Positions 10,230-17,678 of a stretch of DNA of 28,195 bases are shown here, piece by piece. Position 1 is the first letter of the stretch. Each line of letters begins with the position of its first letter. Origin of the DNA: JBGCDD01 sp045105075 (GTDB lineage Bacteria > Pseudomonadota > Alphaproteobacteria > Rhodobacterales > Rhodobacteraceae). The notes under the pieces were generated by a model. It searched no databases, was not told the origin of the DNA, and worked only from the letters and a program-made list of their open reading frames with translations. A program made the position numbers and the translations under genes. Where the stretch lies: positions 1 to 28,195 of the forward strand of contig JBGCDD010000070.1 in NCBI GenBank assembly GCA_045105075.1. Reading direction: 5' to 3'.

Positions 10230-10329
10230 CTATCGACACTACTGCTCCTCATCGGCACAGTCTTCGATCTTGCACTGACTTTGCCACACTGCCGCATCCC
10301 GCGGGCAGACGAAAACAGGAGACACGACG
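10230..10329 (+). promoter_or_regulatory. 5' leader of the second csp mRNA
   Basis: It contains the same ordered blocks as the leader of the first copy: CTATCGAC at the start, CAGTCTTCGATC in the middle and ACAGGAGACAC before the ATG. The distance from CTATCGAC to the start codon is nearly the same (100 versus 106 bases). A shared post-transcriptional control is likely but unproven. Confidence 0.45.
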
Positions 10330-10539
10330 ATGGCCACCGGCACCGTCAAATGGTTTAACACGACAAAAGGCTTCGGCTTTATTGCGCCCGATGGCGGCAG
10401 CAAGGACGTTTTTGTCCATATCTCAGCAGTTGAGCGCGCAGGCCTGACAGGTCTGGCAGACAACCAGAAGGTGTCTTTCGACATCGAGCCCGGCCGCGAT
10501 GGCCGTGAAGCTGCGGTTAACATCTCGCTGGCTGACTAA
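10330..10539 (+). CDS. cold-shock protein, CspA family (copy 2)
   Basis: A 69-residue cold-shock domain protein. It has RNP1 (GTVKWFNTTKGFGFIAPDGG) and RNP2 (DVFVHISAVE) intact and ends AAVNISLAD. Function as for the first copy: single-stranded nucleic acid chaperone in the cytoplasm. AGGAG lies 9 bases upstream of the ATG. An intrinsic terminator follows at 10568, so this is a monocistronic unit. Nucleotide changes between the copies are mostly at third positions, which points to an old duplication with protein sequence under selection. Confidence 0.95.
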   Translation: MATGTVKWFNTTKGFGFIAPDGGSKDVFVHISAVERAGLTGLADNQKVSFDIEPGRDGREAAVNISLAD

Positions 10540-10567
10540 GGCGATATCCGCCTGAAATTTGCGAATC

Positions 10568-10600
10568 GGCGCGTCCTTTCCGGGGCGCGCCTTTGTCTTT
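10568..10600 (+). terminator. intrinsic terminator of the second csp gene
   Basis: GGCGCGTCC pairs with GGGCGCGCC over 9 bp (one G-T wobble) with a short loop, followed directly by TTTGTCTTT. It lies 29 bases after the csp stop, between convergent genes. Confidence 0.75.
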
Positions 10601-10662
10601 CTGCTGCCTCGGTTTTGTCAGGGCGTTGCATTGGGACAAATGCCGCGCATGTGACAAACGCA

Positions 10663-11280
10663 CTACGGCGCGCGCCAGTTCACATCTGTGGCCTTTTCAA
10701 TCAGAAGTTGATCATCAGGCCAGGGTTGCATCAGCGCAGAGGCCTCGGCCTCGGTTCCATTGAGCCAGACCGGCACATTTTCCAACGATAAGATCACCGC
10801 CATCCGATCGTGGATGTCACGCAGATCTGCGGAGGGCGGGCAGGTTACTGTGGCCAATTGTTCCAGCCGGCGCCCATCCGGGGCGTTCCACACATCGCTG
10901 ATGCCCGCAAAATAAAGCAAGCCGCCTTGTTTTGGCGTGATGCGCCAGGCGGTTTTTCGGGGGCCGTCACCCGTCCATTCATACCACCCGTTCACAGGCA
11001 TCACCGCACGCGACACATCTGCAAAAGCGGTCTTGTCAAACACGGTTTCCGATCGGGCATTGATGATCGTGCCCATCACGGGCCGCCCGCGCGCATTGAC
11101 CCGTCCGACCGGGATCAACCCCCAGCGCATCATCCTCAGACCATTGCGCTCTAGCGCCAAGACCTCTTGGCCGGGCGCGATGTTGAAACGCGGCTTTTGT
11201 GGCGGCACATCGTCGATATGCGCGCCCAACTGGTGGGCAACAGCGACGATCGGATCGCTCAGAAAAACACGCCCCGGCAT
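10663..11280 (-). CDS. SRAP/HMCES-YedK family protein with Pro2 in place of Cys2
   Basis: A 205-residue SRAP-domain protein. Members such as HMCES and YedK bind abasic sites in single-stranded DNA and form a covalent thiazolidine link through the N-terminal Cys2. Family residues are present: PRFNIAPGQ, the Asn of INARSE (near 74), the Glu of GWYEW (near 100) and the His of DIHDRMAVIL (near 157). But the protein starts MPGRVFLS where the family has MCGR, so the nucleophilic cysteine is replaced by proline. Met before Pro is normally removed, leaving Pro-1. The only sensible start is the ATG at 11280, two bases after the stop of the esterase gene, so translation is probably coupled. It may be a DNA-lesion protein with altered chemistry or a binding-only form. 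Confidence 0.88.
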   Translation of the reverse strand: MPGRVFLSDPIVAVAHQLGAHIDDVPPQKPRFNIAPGQEVLALERNGLRMMRWGLIPVGRVNARGRPVMGTIINARSETVFDKTAFADVSRAVMPVNGWYEWTGDGPRKTAWRITPKQGGLLYFAGISDVWNAPDGRRLEQLATVTCPPSADLRDIHDRMAVILSLENVPVWLNGTEAEASALMQPWPDDQLLIEKATDVNWRAP

Positions 11281-11282
11281 GG

Positions 11283-11927
11283 TTAGTCTGGTGCCTTTGC
11301 GCGGTTGATCAAATCCAGAACGGTTGGGCCAATGGCTTTGACGATCTCGCCGACGCCGCGCGCGTTGGGGTGAATGCCATCGGCTTGCATAAACGCGCGC
11401 AAGGCCTGAGGCGTGGCGCCATCTTGTGCGATTCCGGCGAAAAAGCTGTTCAGGTAAAGGGTTTGAAAATCTTCGGCCAGGTCGGGATACATAGAGTCAA
11501 ACGCGGCCTTGTAGGCGGGGCCATAGTTGCCGGGCGCTTCCATGCCCACCAGCAGCACTGCAACATCTGCACTTTGGGCTTGGGTCAAAATCGTCACCAG
11601 ATTGGCACGTGACACGGCCGGATCGATGCCGCGCAACAGGTCATTGCCCCCCAGCGCCACGATCATGGCATCCACGTCCGGTGTCAGGGTCCAGGCCACA
11701 CGCGCGGCGCCGCCAGCAGTTGTGTCCCCCGAAACGCCCGCATTGATCAGACGCACATCAGCGCCCTGGTTTTCCAGCCACGCGCCGAGCTGCGGCACAA
11801 AGCCGTCCTCCTGAACCAGCCCGTAGCCTTGGGTCAAACTGTCGCCCAACGCAGCAACGGTCACAGGCTCGGCACATAACGCCGGAGCACTTAGAGAAAA
11901 CGCAATCGCGAAACATGTCTTGCGCAT
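11283..11927 (-). CDS. GDSL/SGNH-family esterase (TesA-like arylesterase)
   Basis: A 214-residue secreted or periplasmic lipolytic enzyme. A signal peptide of about 19 residues ends in LCA before EPVTV. All four SGNH blocks are visible: GDSLTQGYG with the catalytic Ser30, the glycine of NAGVSGDTTAGG, GGNDLL with the oxyanion Asn, and DGIHPN with the Asp and His. Family members hydrolyse aryl esters, acyl-CoA thioesters or lysophospholipids. The gene is divergent from an ABC pair, as tesA is from ybbA-ybbP in E. coli, which supports the TesA-like label. Only 51 bases separate the divergent starts. The SRAP gene follows in the same operon. Confidence 0.92.
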   Translation of the reverse strand: MRKTCFAIAFSLSAPALCAEPVTVAALGDSLTQGYGLVQEDGFVPQLGAWLENQGADVRLINAGVSGDTTAGGAARVAWTLTPDVDAMIVALGGNDLLRGIDPAVSRANLVTILTQAQSADVAVLLVGMEAPGNYGPAYKAAFDSMYPDLAEDFQTLYLNSFFAGIAQDGATPQALRAFMQADGIHPNARGVGEIVKAIGPTVLDLINRAKAPD

Positions 11928-11978
11928 GATCAGGAACGCTCCATATCCAATACCAGACAGCAGTCAGGACCAATCCCA

Positions 11979-12674
11979 ATGACAGATGCCATCATATCCC
12001 TCCAAGATGCCGCCCTTTCGCTGAATGGCAATGCCGGACGGGTGGATATATTGCACGGCATCACCATGAACGTCCACCGGGGCGAGACTTTGGGCCTGAT
12101 CGGGCCGTCAGGATCAGGTAAATCGTCGCTGTTGATGGTGATGGGCGGGCTGGAACAGGCCACAGGTGGCACGATCACAGCACTTGGTCATGATCTGACT
12201 GCGATGTCCGAAGACGCGCTGGCCCGGTTTCGCCGCGATCACATGGGGGTGGTGTTCCAGTCGTTTCATCTGATTCCGACAATGACAGCGCTGGAAAATG
12301 TCGCGACCCCGCTCGAATTGGCAGGCGCGCGCGACGCGTTTGATAGGGCCGAGGCTGAATTGGCTGCCGTTGGATTGGCGGATCGTGCCGGGCATTACCC
12401 CGCGCAATTGTCGGGCGGGGAACAGCAGCGGGTGGCCTTGGCGCGTGCCTCGGCGCCGCGCCCGGACATTTTGCTGGCCGACGAGCCTACCGGAAATCTG
12501 GATGAAACCAATGGCGCCGCCATCATGGATTTGCTGTTCGGCCTGCGCGATCGCCACGGCGCGACGCTGGTGCTGGTGACCCACTCCAATGATCTGGCGG
12601 CGCGCTGTGACCGGGTGATCCGCCTGCGCGACGGGCTGATTGCAACCGACCCATCCGAGCAGGCCGCCGAATGA
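11979..12674 (+). CDS. ABC transporter ATP-binding protein (YbbA/LolD-like)
   Basis: A 231-residue ATPase of the MacB/LolD type. It has Walker A GPSGSGKSS (near 46), Q-loop VVFQSFHLIPTMTALENV, signature LSGGEQQRVALARA (near 143), Walker B ILLADEPTGNLDE (near 163) and H-loop VTHSNDLA (near 200). It powers the membrane protein encoded next, whose start overlaps its stop as ATGA. By family and context (esterase divergent, large FtsX-type permease next) it matches E. coli YbbA, whose substrate is unsettled. Extraction of lipids or lipoproteins from the inner membrane is a common suggestion. No strong ribosome-binding site is seen before the ATG. Confidence 0.93.
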   Translation: MTDAIISLQDAALSLNGNAGRVDILHGITMNVHRGETLGLIGPSGSGKSSLLMVMGGLEQATGGTITALGHDLTAMSEDALARFRRDHMGVVFQSFHLIPTMTALENVATPLELAGARDAFDRAEAELAAVGLADRAGHYPAQLSGGEQQRVALARASAPRPDILLADEPTGNLDETNGAAIMDLLFGLRDRHGATLVLVTHSNDLAARCDRVIRLRDGLIATDPSEQAAE

Positions 12675-15199
12675 GCCTGGCGCTGTCCTGGCGTTTCGCC
12701 AAGCGCGAGTTGCGTGGCGGGTTGCATGGGTTTCGCATTTTTCTCGCCTGTCTGGCTTTGGGTGTGGCGGCTATTGCGGCCGTGGGCACCGTGCGCGCCA
12801 GCATCGAGGCCGGGCTTGCGCGCGAAGGGGCGGCTCTGCTGGGTGGCGACGCCGAGATGGAGTTTACCTACCGCTTTGCCGATAAGGCCGAGCGCGCCTG
12901 GATGAACGACACCGCCACTGAGGTGTCTGAAATCGTGGATTTCCGCTCGATGGCTGTGGTCGAGCGCGCCAGTGAAACCGAGCGCGGGTTGACGCAGGTC
13001 AAGGCTGTTGATGGCGCCTACCCGTTGATTGGGTCGGTTCAATTGGCGCCGCAGATGCCGCTTGACGTGGCGCTGGCCGGCAAAGGTGCGCTCCCTGGTG
13101 CTGTGATGGAACGGGTTTTGATCGACCGGCTTGGGCTTTCTGTCGGCGATGTTTTCCGCCTTGGCACGCAGGACTTGGTTTTGATGGCTGTTCTGGAACG
13201 CGAGCCCGACAATGCGGCCGGCGGCTTTGGTCTGGGTCCGCGCACGCTGGTTTCCACCAAAGGGCTTGAAAATGCAGGGCTTTTGGCGGCTGGTACGTTG
13301 TTTTCCACCAAGTACCGGCTTGATTTGCCGCCCGAGCTGAATTTGGCGGATGTCGCGACCGAGGCGCGCGCCCGCTTTGAAGACAGCGGCTTGCGCTGGA
13401 CCGATGCCCGCAACGGTGCGCCCGGCGTGGCTGAATTCGTCAACAGGTTGGGCGCATTTCTGGTGCTTGTGGGCCTGTCAGGGCTGGCGGTCGGCGGGGT
13501 TGGAGTTTCGGCGGCGGTGCGCGCCTATCTCGCCGGAAAAACCAGCGTGATCGCGACGTTGCGCACATTGGGGGCGGAACGCGCGACCATTTTCCAAACG
13601 TATTTTCTGCAAATCGGATTGTTGTCGCTGCTTGGGATCGCGCTTGGAGTGGCGTTAGGGGCCTTGGCACCGTTGCTTTTGGCGCCTTTGATCGAAGCCC
13701 GATTGCCGATCCCGACGGCGTTTGCGATCTATCCCGCTCCGCTGGGTGAAGCGGCGCTTTATGGTTTCCTGACCGCCTTTATCTTCACGCTTTGGCCGTT
13801 GGCGCGCACCGACGAAGTGCGCGCGGCCACGTTGTTTCGCGATGCCTTGTCCAGCGCGCGCCTGTTGCCGCCGCTGCGGTTTTTGCTGGCCATTGGCCTG
13901 GGCCTTGGCGCGTTGGTCTGTTTGGCCGCGTGGTTCAGCGGCACGTGGATGCTCACGCTTTGGACCACTGCTGGTCTCGCTTTTGCGCTGGTTTTGCTGG
14001 CCCTTTCTGCGGTTCTGGTGCGTTTTCTGGCGCGGCGGGGTGGCAAAATCGCGCGGGGTCGGCCCAAGTTGCGTTGGGCTTTGGCGGCGATTTCCGGGCC
14101 CCGCGAAGGGGCGGCATCTGTGGTTTTGTCGTTGGGTCTTGGCCTGTCGGTGCTGGCCGCTGTGGGGCAAATCGACGGCAATTTGCGTCAGGCGATCTCT
14201 GGCAATCTGCCCGATGTGGCGCCGTCTTACTTCTTTGTCGACATCCAGAAGGATCAGATGGAGGGGTTTTCCAAACGTCTCGGAGATGATCCTGCGGTGT
14301 CGCGCGTTGACAGTGCGCCAATGTTGCGCGGCATCATAACGCGGATCAACGACCGTCCCGCACGCGATGTGGCCGGGGGGCATTGGGTGCTTGAGGGTGA
14401 TCGCGGCGTGACCTATTCGGCAGCCTTGCCCAAACAAACCCGCCTGACTGCTGGCACCTGGTGGCCTGAGGATTACGCAGGCCCGCCCCTGATCAGCTTT
14501 GCCGAGGAAGAAGCGCTCGAGATGGGGCTGAAGCTTGGCGACACCTTGACGGTGAACATTCTGGGCCGTGACATCACCGCGACCATCGCCAGTTTCCGTG
14601 AGGTTGATTTTTCCACGGCCGGCATTGGTTTTATCATGTCGATGAACCCAAACGCGCTGTCGGGGGCGCCGCACAGCTTTATTTCGACAGTCTACGCCGA
14701 AGAGCAGGCCGAGGCGCAGATCTTGCGTGATCTGGCCAGCGCATACCCCAACATCACCGCGATCCGCGTGCGCGATGCGATCGACCGGGTCGCCGATGTT
14801 CTGGCAAGCTTGGCTGCGGCGACCTCTTACGGGGCGGCGGCAACGCTGCTCACCGGATTTTTGGTGCTGATCGGCGCGGCGGCGGCGGGCGAACGGGCGC
14901 GCACCTACGAATCGGCGGTGTTGAAAACGCTTGGTGCGGCACGCGGCAGCATTTTGGCCAGTTTTGCTTTGCGCTCAATTTTGCTGGGCGCGGCGGCAGG
15001 GTTGGTGGCGTTGGGCGCGGGCATTGCCGGGGGGTGGGCGGTCAGCACCTATGTGCTTGATACCGATTTCACCGTGATTTGGGGCTCAGCTGTGTTCATT
15101 GTTGGCGGGGGCGTTCTGGCGACATTGCTGGCAGGGCTGATTTTTGCATGGCGCCCGCTGGCTGCGCGCCCGGCACAGGTGCTGCGCGCGCGCGAATGA
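12671..15199 (+). CDS. FtsX-like ABC transporter permease (YbbP-like)
   Basis: An 842-residue inner-membrane protein. One N-terminal helix (GFRIFLACLALGVAAIAAVG) is followed by a periplasmic domain of ~200 residues. Next comes a first FtsX-type helix bundle from about residue 260 and a second large soluble part (residues ~500-700). A final bundle ends in the typical WRPLAARPAQVLRARE. Size and layout fit YbbP rather than the shorter LolC/E or MacB. It overlaps the ATPase gene by four bases, so the two should be translated together as one transporter. Its stop codon is immediately adjacent to the stop of the convergent Rrf2 gene. Confidence 0.92.
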   Translation: MSLALSWRFAKRELRGGLHGFRIFLACLALGVAAIAAVGTVRASIEAGLAREGAALLGGDAEMEFTYRFADKAERAWMNDTATEVSEIVDFRSMAVVERASETERGLTQVKAVDGAYPLIGSVQLAPQMPLDVALAGKGALPGAVMERVLIDRLGLSVGDVFRLGTQDLVLMAVLEREPDNAAGGFGLGPRTLVSTKGLENAGLLAAGTLFSTKYRLDLPPELNLADVATEARARFEDSGLRWTDARNGAPGVAEFVNRLGAFLVLVGLSGLAVGGVGVSAAVRAYLAGKTSVIATLRTLGAERATIFQTYFLQIGLLSLLGIALGVALGALAPLLLAPLIEARLPIPTAFAIYPAPLGEAALYGFLTAFIFTLWPLARTDEVRAATLFRDALSSARLLPPLRFLLAIGLGLGALVCLAAWFSGTWMLTLWTTAGLAFALVLLALSAVLVRFLARRGGKIARGRPKLRWALAAISGPREGAASVVLSLGLGLSVLAAVGQIDGNLRQAISGNLPDVAPSYFFVDIQKDQMEGFSKRLGDDPAVSRVDSAPMLRGIITRINDRPARDVAGGHWVLEGDRGVTYSAALPKQTRLTAGTWWPEDYAGPPLISFAEEEALEMGLKLGDTLTVNILGRDITATIASFREVDFSTAGIGFIMSMNPNALSGAPHSFISTVYAEEQAEAQILRDLASAYPNITAIRVRDAIDRVADVLASLAAATSYGAAATLLTGFLVLIGAAAAGERARTYESAVLKTLGAARGSILASFALRSILLGAAAGLVALGAGIAGGWAVSTYVLDTDFTVIWGSAVFIVGGGVLATLLAGLIFAWRPLAARPAQVLRARE

Positions 15200-15640
15200 T
15201 CAGGCGTCGACCCGGCCAAGCAGATCACCCAAGGCCCCATTGTCCCACACCAATTCACCCAGAGTTATGGTGTCGAGATGGGCGTAAAACGCTTGTGATG
15301 CCACGGCCAAAGCGGCCTTGAGCCGACAGGCCGAGATCAGGGGGCAAGTGTTGCCGGGCCCGCGAAAGCACTCGACAATTGGCAGCGCGCCCTCAATGTC
15401 ACGAAACACATGTCCCACATTGATCTGCTCGGCGCTGCGGGCCAATCTCAGACCTCCGTTGCGACCCCGTTGGGTGAACAGGTAATCAAGCTGGCTGAGT
15501 TGATGGATCACTTGCGCCAGGTGATTTTCCGACACGTTGCAGCTGTGCGCAATCTCACTTTTGGTCACCAGCTTGGCCGGATGGGTTGCACAATACATCA
15601 GCACCCGGATCGCGATATTGGTTCTTTTTGTGATACGCAC
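15200..15640 (-). CDS. Rrf2-family transcriptional regulator, NsrR-like
   Basis: A 146-residue regulator with an N-terminal winged helix (MRITKRTNIAIRVLMYCATH; the recognition part NVSENHLAQVIHQLSQ; the wing GRNGGLRLAR). A three-cysteine cluster follows at Cys91, Cys99 and Cys105 (VECFRGPGNTCPLISACRLK). This placement resembles NsrR, whose Fe-S cluster senses nitric oxide and relieves repression of NO-detoxifying genes; spacing is x7/x5 here. IscR-like or other Rrf2 roles are less likely by this pattern. I chose the GTG at 15640 because GGAAAG lies 8 bases upstream and it gives the usual family N-terminus; a longer ATG form would add an atypical 15 residues. No NO-stress target gene is visible nearby. 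Confidence 0.88.
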   Translation of the reverse strand: MRITKRTNIAIRVLMYCATHPAKLVTKSEIAHSCNVSENHLAQVIHQLSQLDYLFTQRGRNGGLRLARSAEQINVGHVFRDIEGALPIVECFRGPGNTCPLISACRLKAALAVASQAFYAHLDTITLGELVWDNGALGDLLGRVDA

Positions 15641-15701
15641 AGCAGCGACTTTCCAATCAGAGCAAGTCAACTCAGCGTGGCACATGCGTGAAATTTGTGT
15701 T

Positions 15702-15715
15702 TTGACCTACATCAA
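15702..15715. promoter_or_regulatory. FNR/NnrR-like binding site
   Basis: TTGACCTACATCAA is an interrupted palindrome (TTGA-N6-TCAA) one base away from the FNR-type consensus TTGAT-N4-ATCAA. It lies in the 101-base gap between the divergent NsrR-like and cyclotransferase genes. It is 62 bases from the first start and 27 from the second, so it suits activation of the regulator and repression of the cyclotransferase. Oxygen- or NO-responsive CRP/FNR proteins are the expected binders. Confidence 0.5.
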
Positions 15716-15741
15716 TTGGGCGATTTTTGCGAAGGCGTGAC

Positions 15742-16302
15742 ATGACCGATCCTCGATTCTTTGGCTATGGCAGCTTGGTTAATCTGGCCACACACACCTA
15801 CCCGGACACGCAAACGGCACAGGTGTCTGGCTGGCGACGGGTCTGGGTGCAAACAGGCGAACGCGATGTGGCGTTTCTGTCGGTTCAGCCTGACCCGAAT
15901 TGTACGATTGCGGGCATGATGGCCACGGTTCCGGGCGGGGATTGGGCCGCGCTGGATCTGCGCGAGGCGGCCTATGCGCGCCACCTGGTCACCGCCGAGG
16001 TCGCGCAAGGGCTGCTGGAGGGCGCGCTTTACGTGGTGCCTGGCGCGTCGCAGGTTGTGTGCGATCCACCGGCGTCAATCTTGCTGAGCTATCTGGATGT
16101 AGTTGTGCAGGGCTATCTGAAGGCGTTTGGGGCGGACGGGGCCGCGCAGTTTTTTGCCACCACGTCTGGCTGGGACCGCCCGGTTCTGGATGACCGCGCG
16201 GCGCCGATCTATCCGCGTCACCAACCGCTTGGGCCCGAGGAAACGGCTTGCGTCGACCGTCATCTGGCGCAGCTATCGGCGGTGATCAAACAGCGCGAGT
16301 AA
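15742..16302 (+). CDS. gamma-glutamylcyclotransferase-like protein
   Basis: A 186-residue protein starting MTDPRFFGYGSLVNLATH. The FGYGSL glycine-rich substrate loop is the family mark, and a glutamate in DLREAAYARHLV is at the expected catalytic place. GGCT-fold enzymes release 5-oxoproline from gamma-glutamyl compounds, for example in glutathione turnover; the natural substrate of this one is not evident. The C-terminal 60 residues (WDRPVLDDRAAPIYPRHQPL) go beyond the minimal fold. GAAGG lies 8 bases before the ATG at 15742, which I prefer to an in-frame TTG at 15727. The last 30 bases overlap the end of the convergent MATE gene. Confidence 0.78.
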   Translation: MTDPRFFGYGSLVNLATHTYPDTQTAQVSGWRRVWVQTGERDVAFLSVQPDPNCTIAGMMATVPGGDWAALDLREAAYARHLVTAEVAQGLLEGALYVVPGASQVVCDPPASILLSYLDVVVQGYLKAFGADGAAQFFATTSGWDRPVLDDRAAPIYPRHQPLGPEETACVDRHLAQLSAVIKQRE

Positions 16303-17667
16303 CCGGGCCTGACGCTGGAACAGGCGTTTTTCCGGCGGCTGTTGGTCGGGACTGCGCAGCACTTTGCGCGCCAGAACCAAAGCCAGCAGGCCAAAGATCA
16401 TACCGCCCACCGCCTGACCGATCAAAACACCGGGCGCACCCAACCAGGCCGAGCCGAGCAGCACCAAAGGGATCGTGCCCAGCGTGTGGCGGCCCCAGTT
16501 GATCCATGTGGAATAAAACGGATGGCCCAGATTGTTGAACGCGGCATTGCTGACAAAGATCAAGCCGTTGAAGAAAAACGCCAAGGCCAGTGGGCCACAA
16601 AACAGAAAAATCAGCTCATGGGTGAGGCCGGTGGCGTCAAACAGGGCGACAACGGGTGTGCGCAAGCCAAACAAAATCGCCGAGATCGTCAAAACGACGA
16701 TGGCCACAAAGATCACGGCAGCCCGGTAGGCTTCGCGCACGCGGGCAGTGTTTCCGGCTCCAAAATTCTGGCCGATGATTGGGCCAACAGCGCCGGACAG
16801 TGCAAAAATCACTCCAAAAGCCACCGGGGTTATGCGCCCCACAATCGCCATGCCGGCCACGGCCGCCTCGCCGAATTCGGCCATGGCGCGGGTGACATAG
16901 GCCTGGCCGATGGGGGTGGCGAGTTGGGTAAGAATGGCGGGCGCTGCGATTGTCAAAACCGGGGGCAGATCGCGCCATAACCCGCCCGGACTGGGCGTGG
17001 AAAAGCCGCCATAGTGGCGCATCAGCGGCAGGATCGCGGTCACCGCAATGGCAATGCGCGCGGCGACCGAGGCCAGCGCTGCACCGGTCAGATCAAGATC
17101 CAGGCCAAAGATCAGGATTGGGTCCAGAACCGCATTGACCACGCCGCCCCAGATCGTGGCCATCATCGCCCGGCGGGCATCGCCGTGCGCGCGCAGCACA
17201 GCGCTGGCGGTCATTGCGATCAACAAGATCGGCAAGGTTGGCACGATGATCTGCAAATAGCCCACGGCCAGGTCTGCCGTGTCTCCTGTTGCACCCAAAA
17301 GTGAAACGAACAGAGCCAGATTGAGCCAGATCAAGACCGTGAAAATGGCCCCGAAAACAACGCCGTAGATCAACGCATGGGTGGCACGTTCGCGGGCCAG
17401 ATCGACGTCGCCGGCCCCCAATGCGCGCGCCACCAACGCGCCGGCAGCGATGGCCATGCCGATGCTGAAAGAGGTGGTGAAAAACAGGATTGCGCCGGCA
17501 TATCCGATGGCCGCGGCCAGTTCGGAATTGCCCAACATCGAGATGAACACCATGTCGATGAAATCGACCAGAAACACCGCCATCAGGCCAACGCTGGCGG
17601 TCAGCGACATGACCGAGACATGGGCAAACAGGTTGCCCGACAGGAACTTGGCCTGCGCCTCAGCCAT
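16273..17667 (-). CDS. MATE-family multidrug/sodium antiporter
   Basis: A 464-residue protein with about 12 membrane helices in two homologous halves. The first half has FIDMVFISMLGNSELAAAIG and GMAIAAGALVARALGAGDVD. The second has AMAEFGEAAVAGMAIVGRIT and SGAVGPIIGQNFGAGNTARV, which are typical MATE repeats. It should exchange cations for drugs or metabolites across the inner membrane. The substrate cannot be read from sequence. It follows gltX on the same strand with an 11-base gap and may be co-transcribed. Its 3' end overlaps the cyclotransferase gene by 30 bases on the opposite strand. Confidence 0.93.
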   Translation of the reverse strand: MAEAQAKFLSGNLFAHVSVMSLTASVGLMAVFLVDFIDMVFISMLGNSELAAAIGYAGAILFFTTSFSIGMAIAAGALVARALGAGDVDLARERATHALIYGVVFGAIFTVLIWLNLALFVSLLGATGDTADLAVGYLQIIVPTLPILLIAMTASAVLRAHGDARRAMMATIWGGVVNAVLDPILIFGLDLDLTGAALASVAARIAIAVTAILPLMRHYGGFSTPSPGGLWRDLPPVLTIAAPAILTQLATPIGQAYVTRAMAEFGEAAVAGMAIVGRITPVAFGVIFALSGAVGPIIGQNFGAGNTARVREAYRAAVIFVAIVVLTISAILFGLRTPVVALFDATGLTHELIFLFCGPLALAFFFNGLIFVSNAAFNNLGHPFYSTWINWGRHTLGTIPLVLLGSAWLGAPGVLIGQAVGGMIFGLLALVLARKVLRSPDQQPPEKRLFQRQARLLALFDHRR

Positions 17668-17678
17668 ATGTTACGCGA

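Noticed and set aside
13655..14674. 339-codon minus-strand open frame
   Set aside because: Antisense to the YbbP-like permease, rich in Arg and Gln, no domain pattern.
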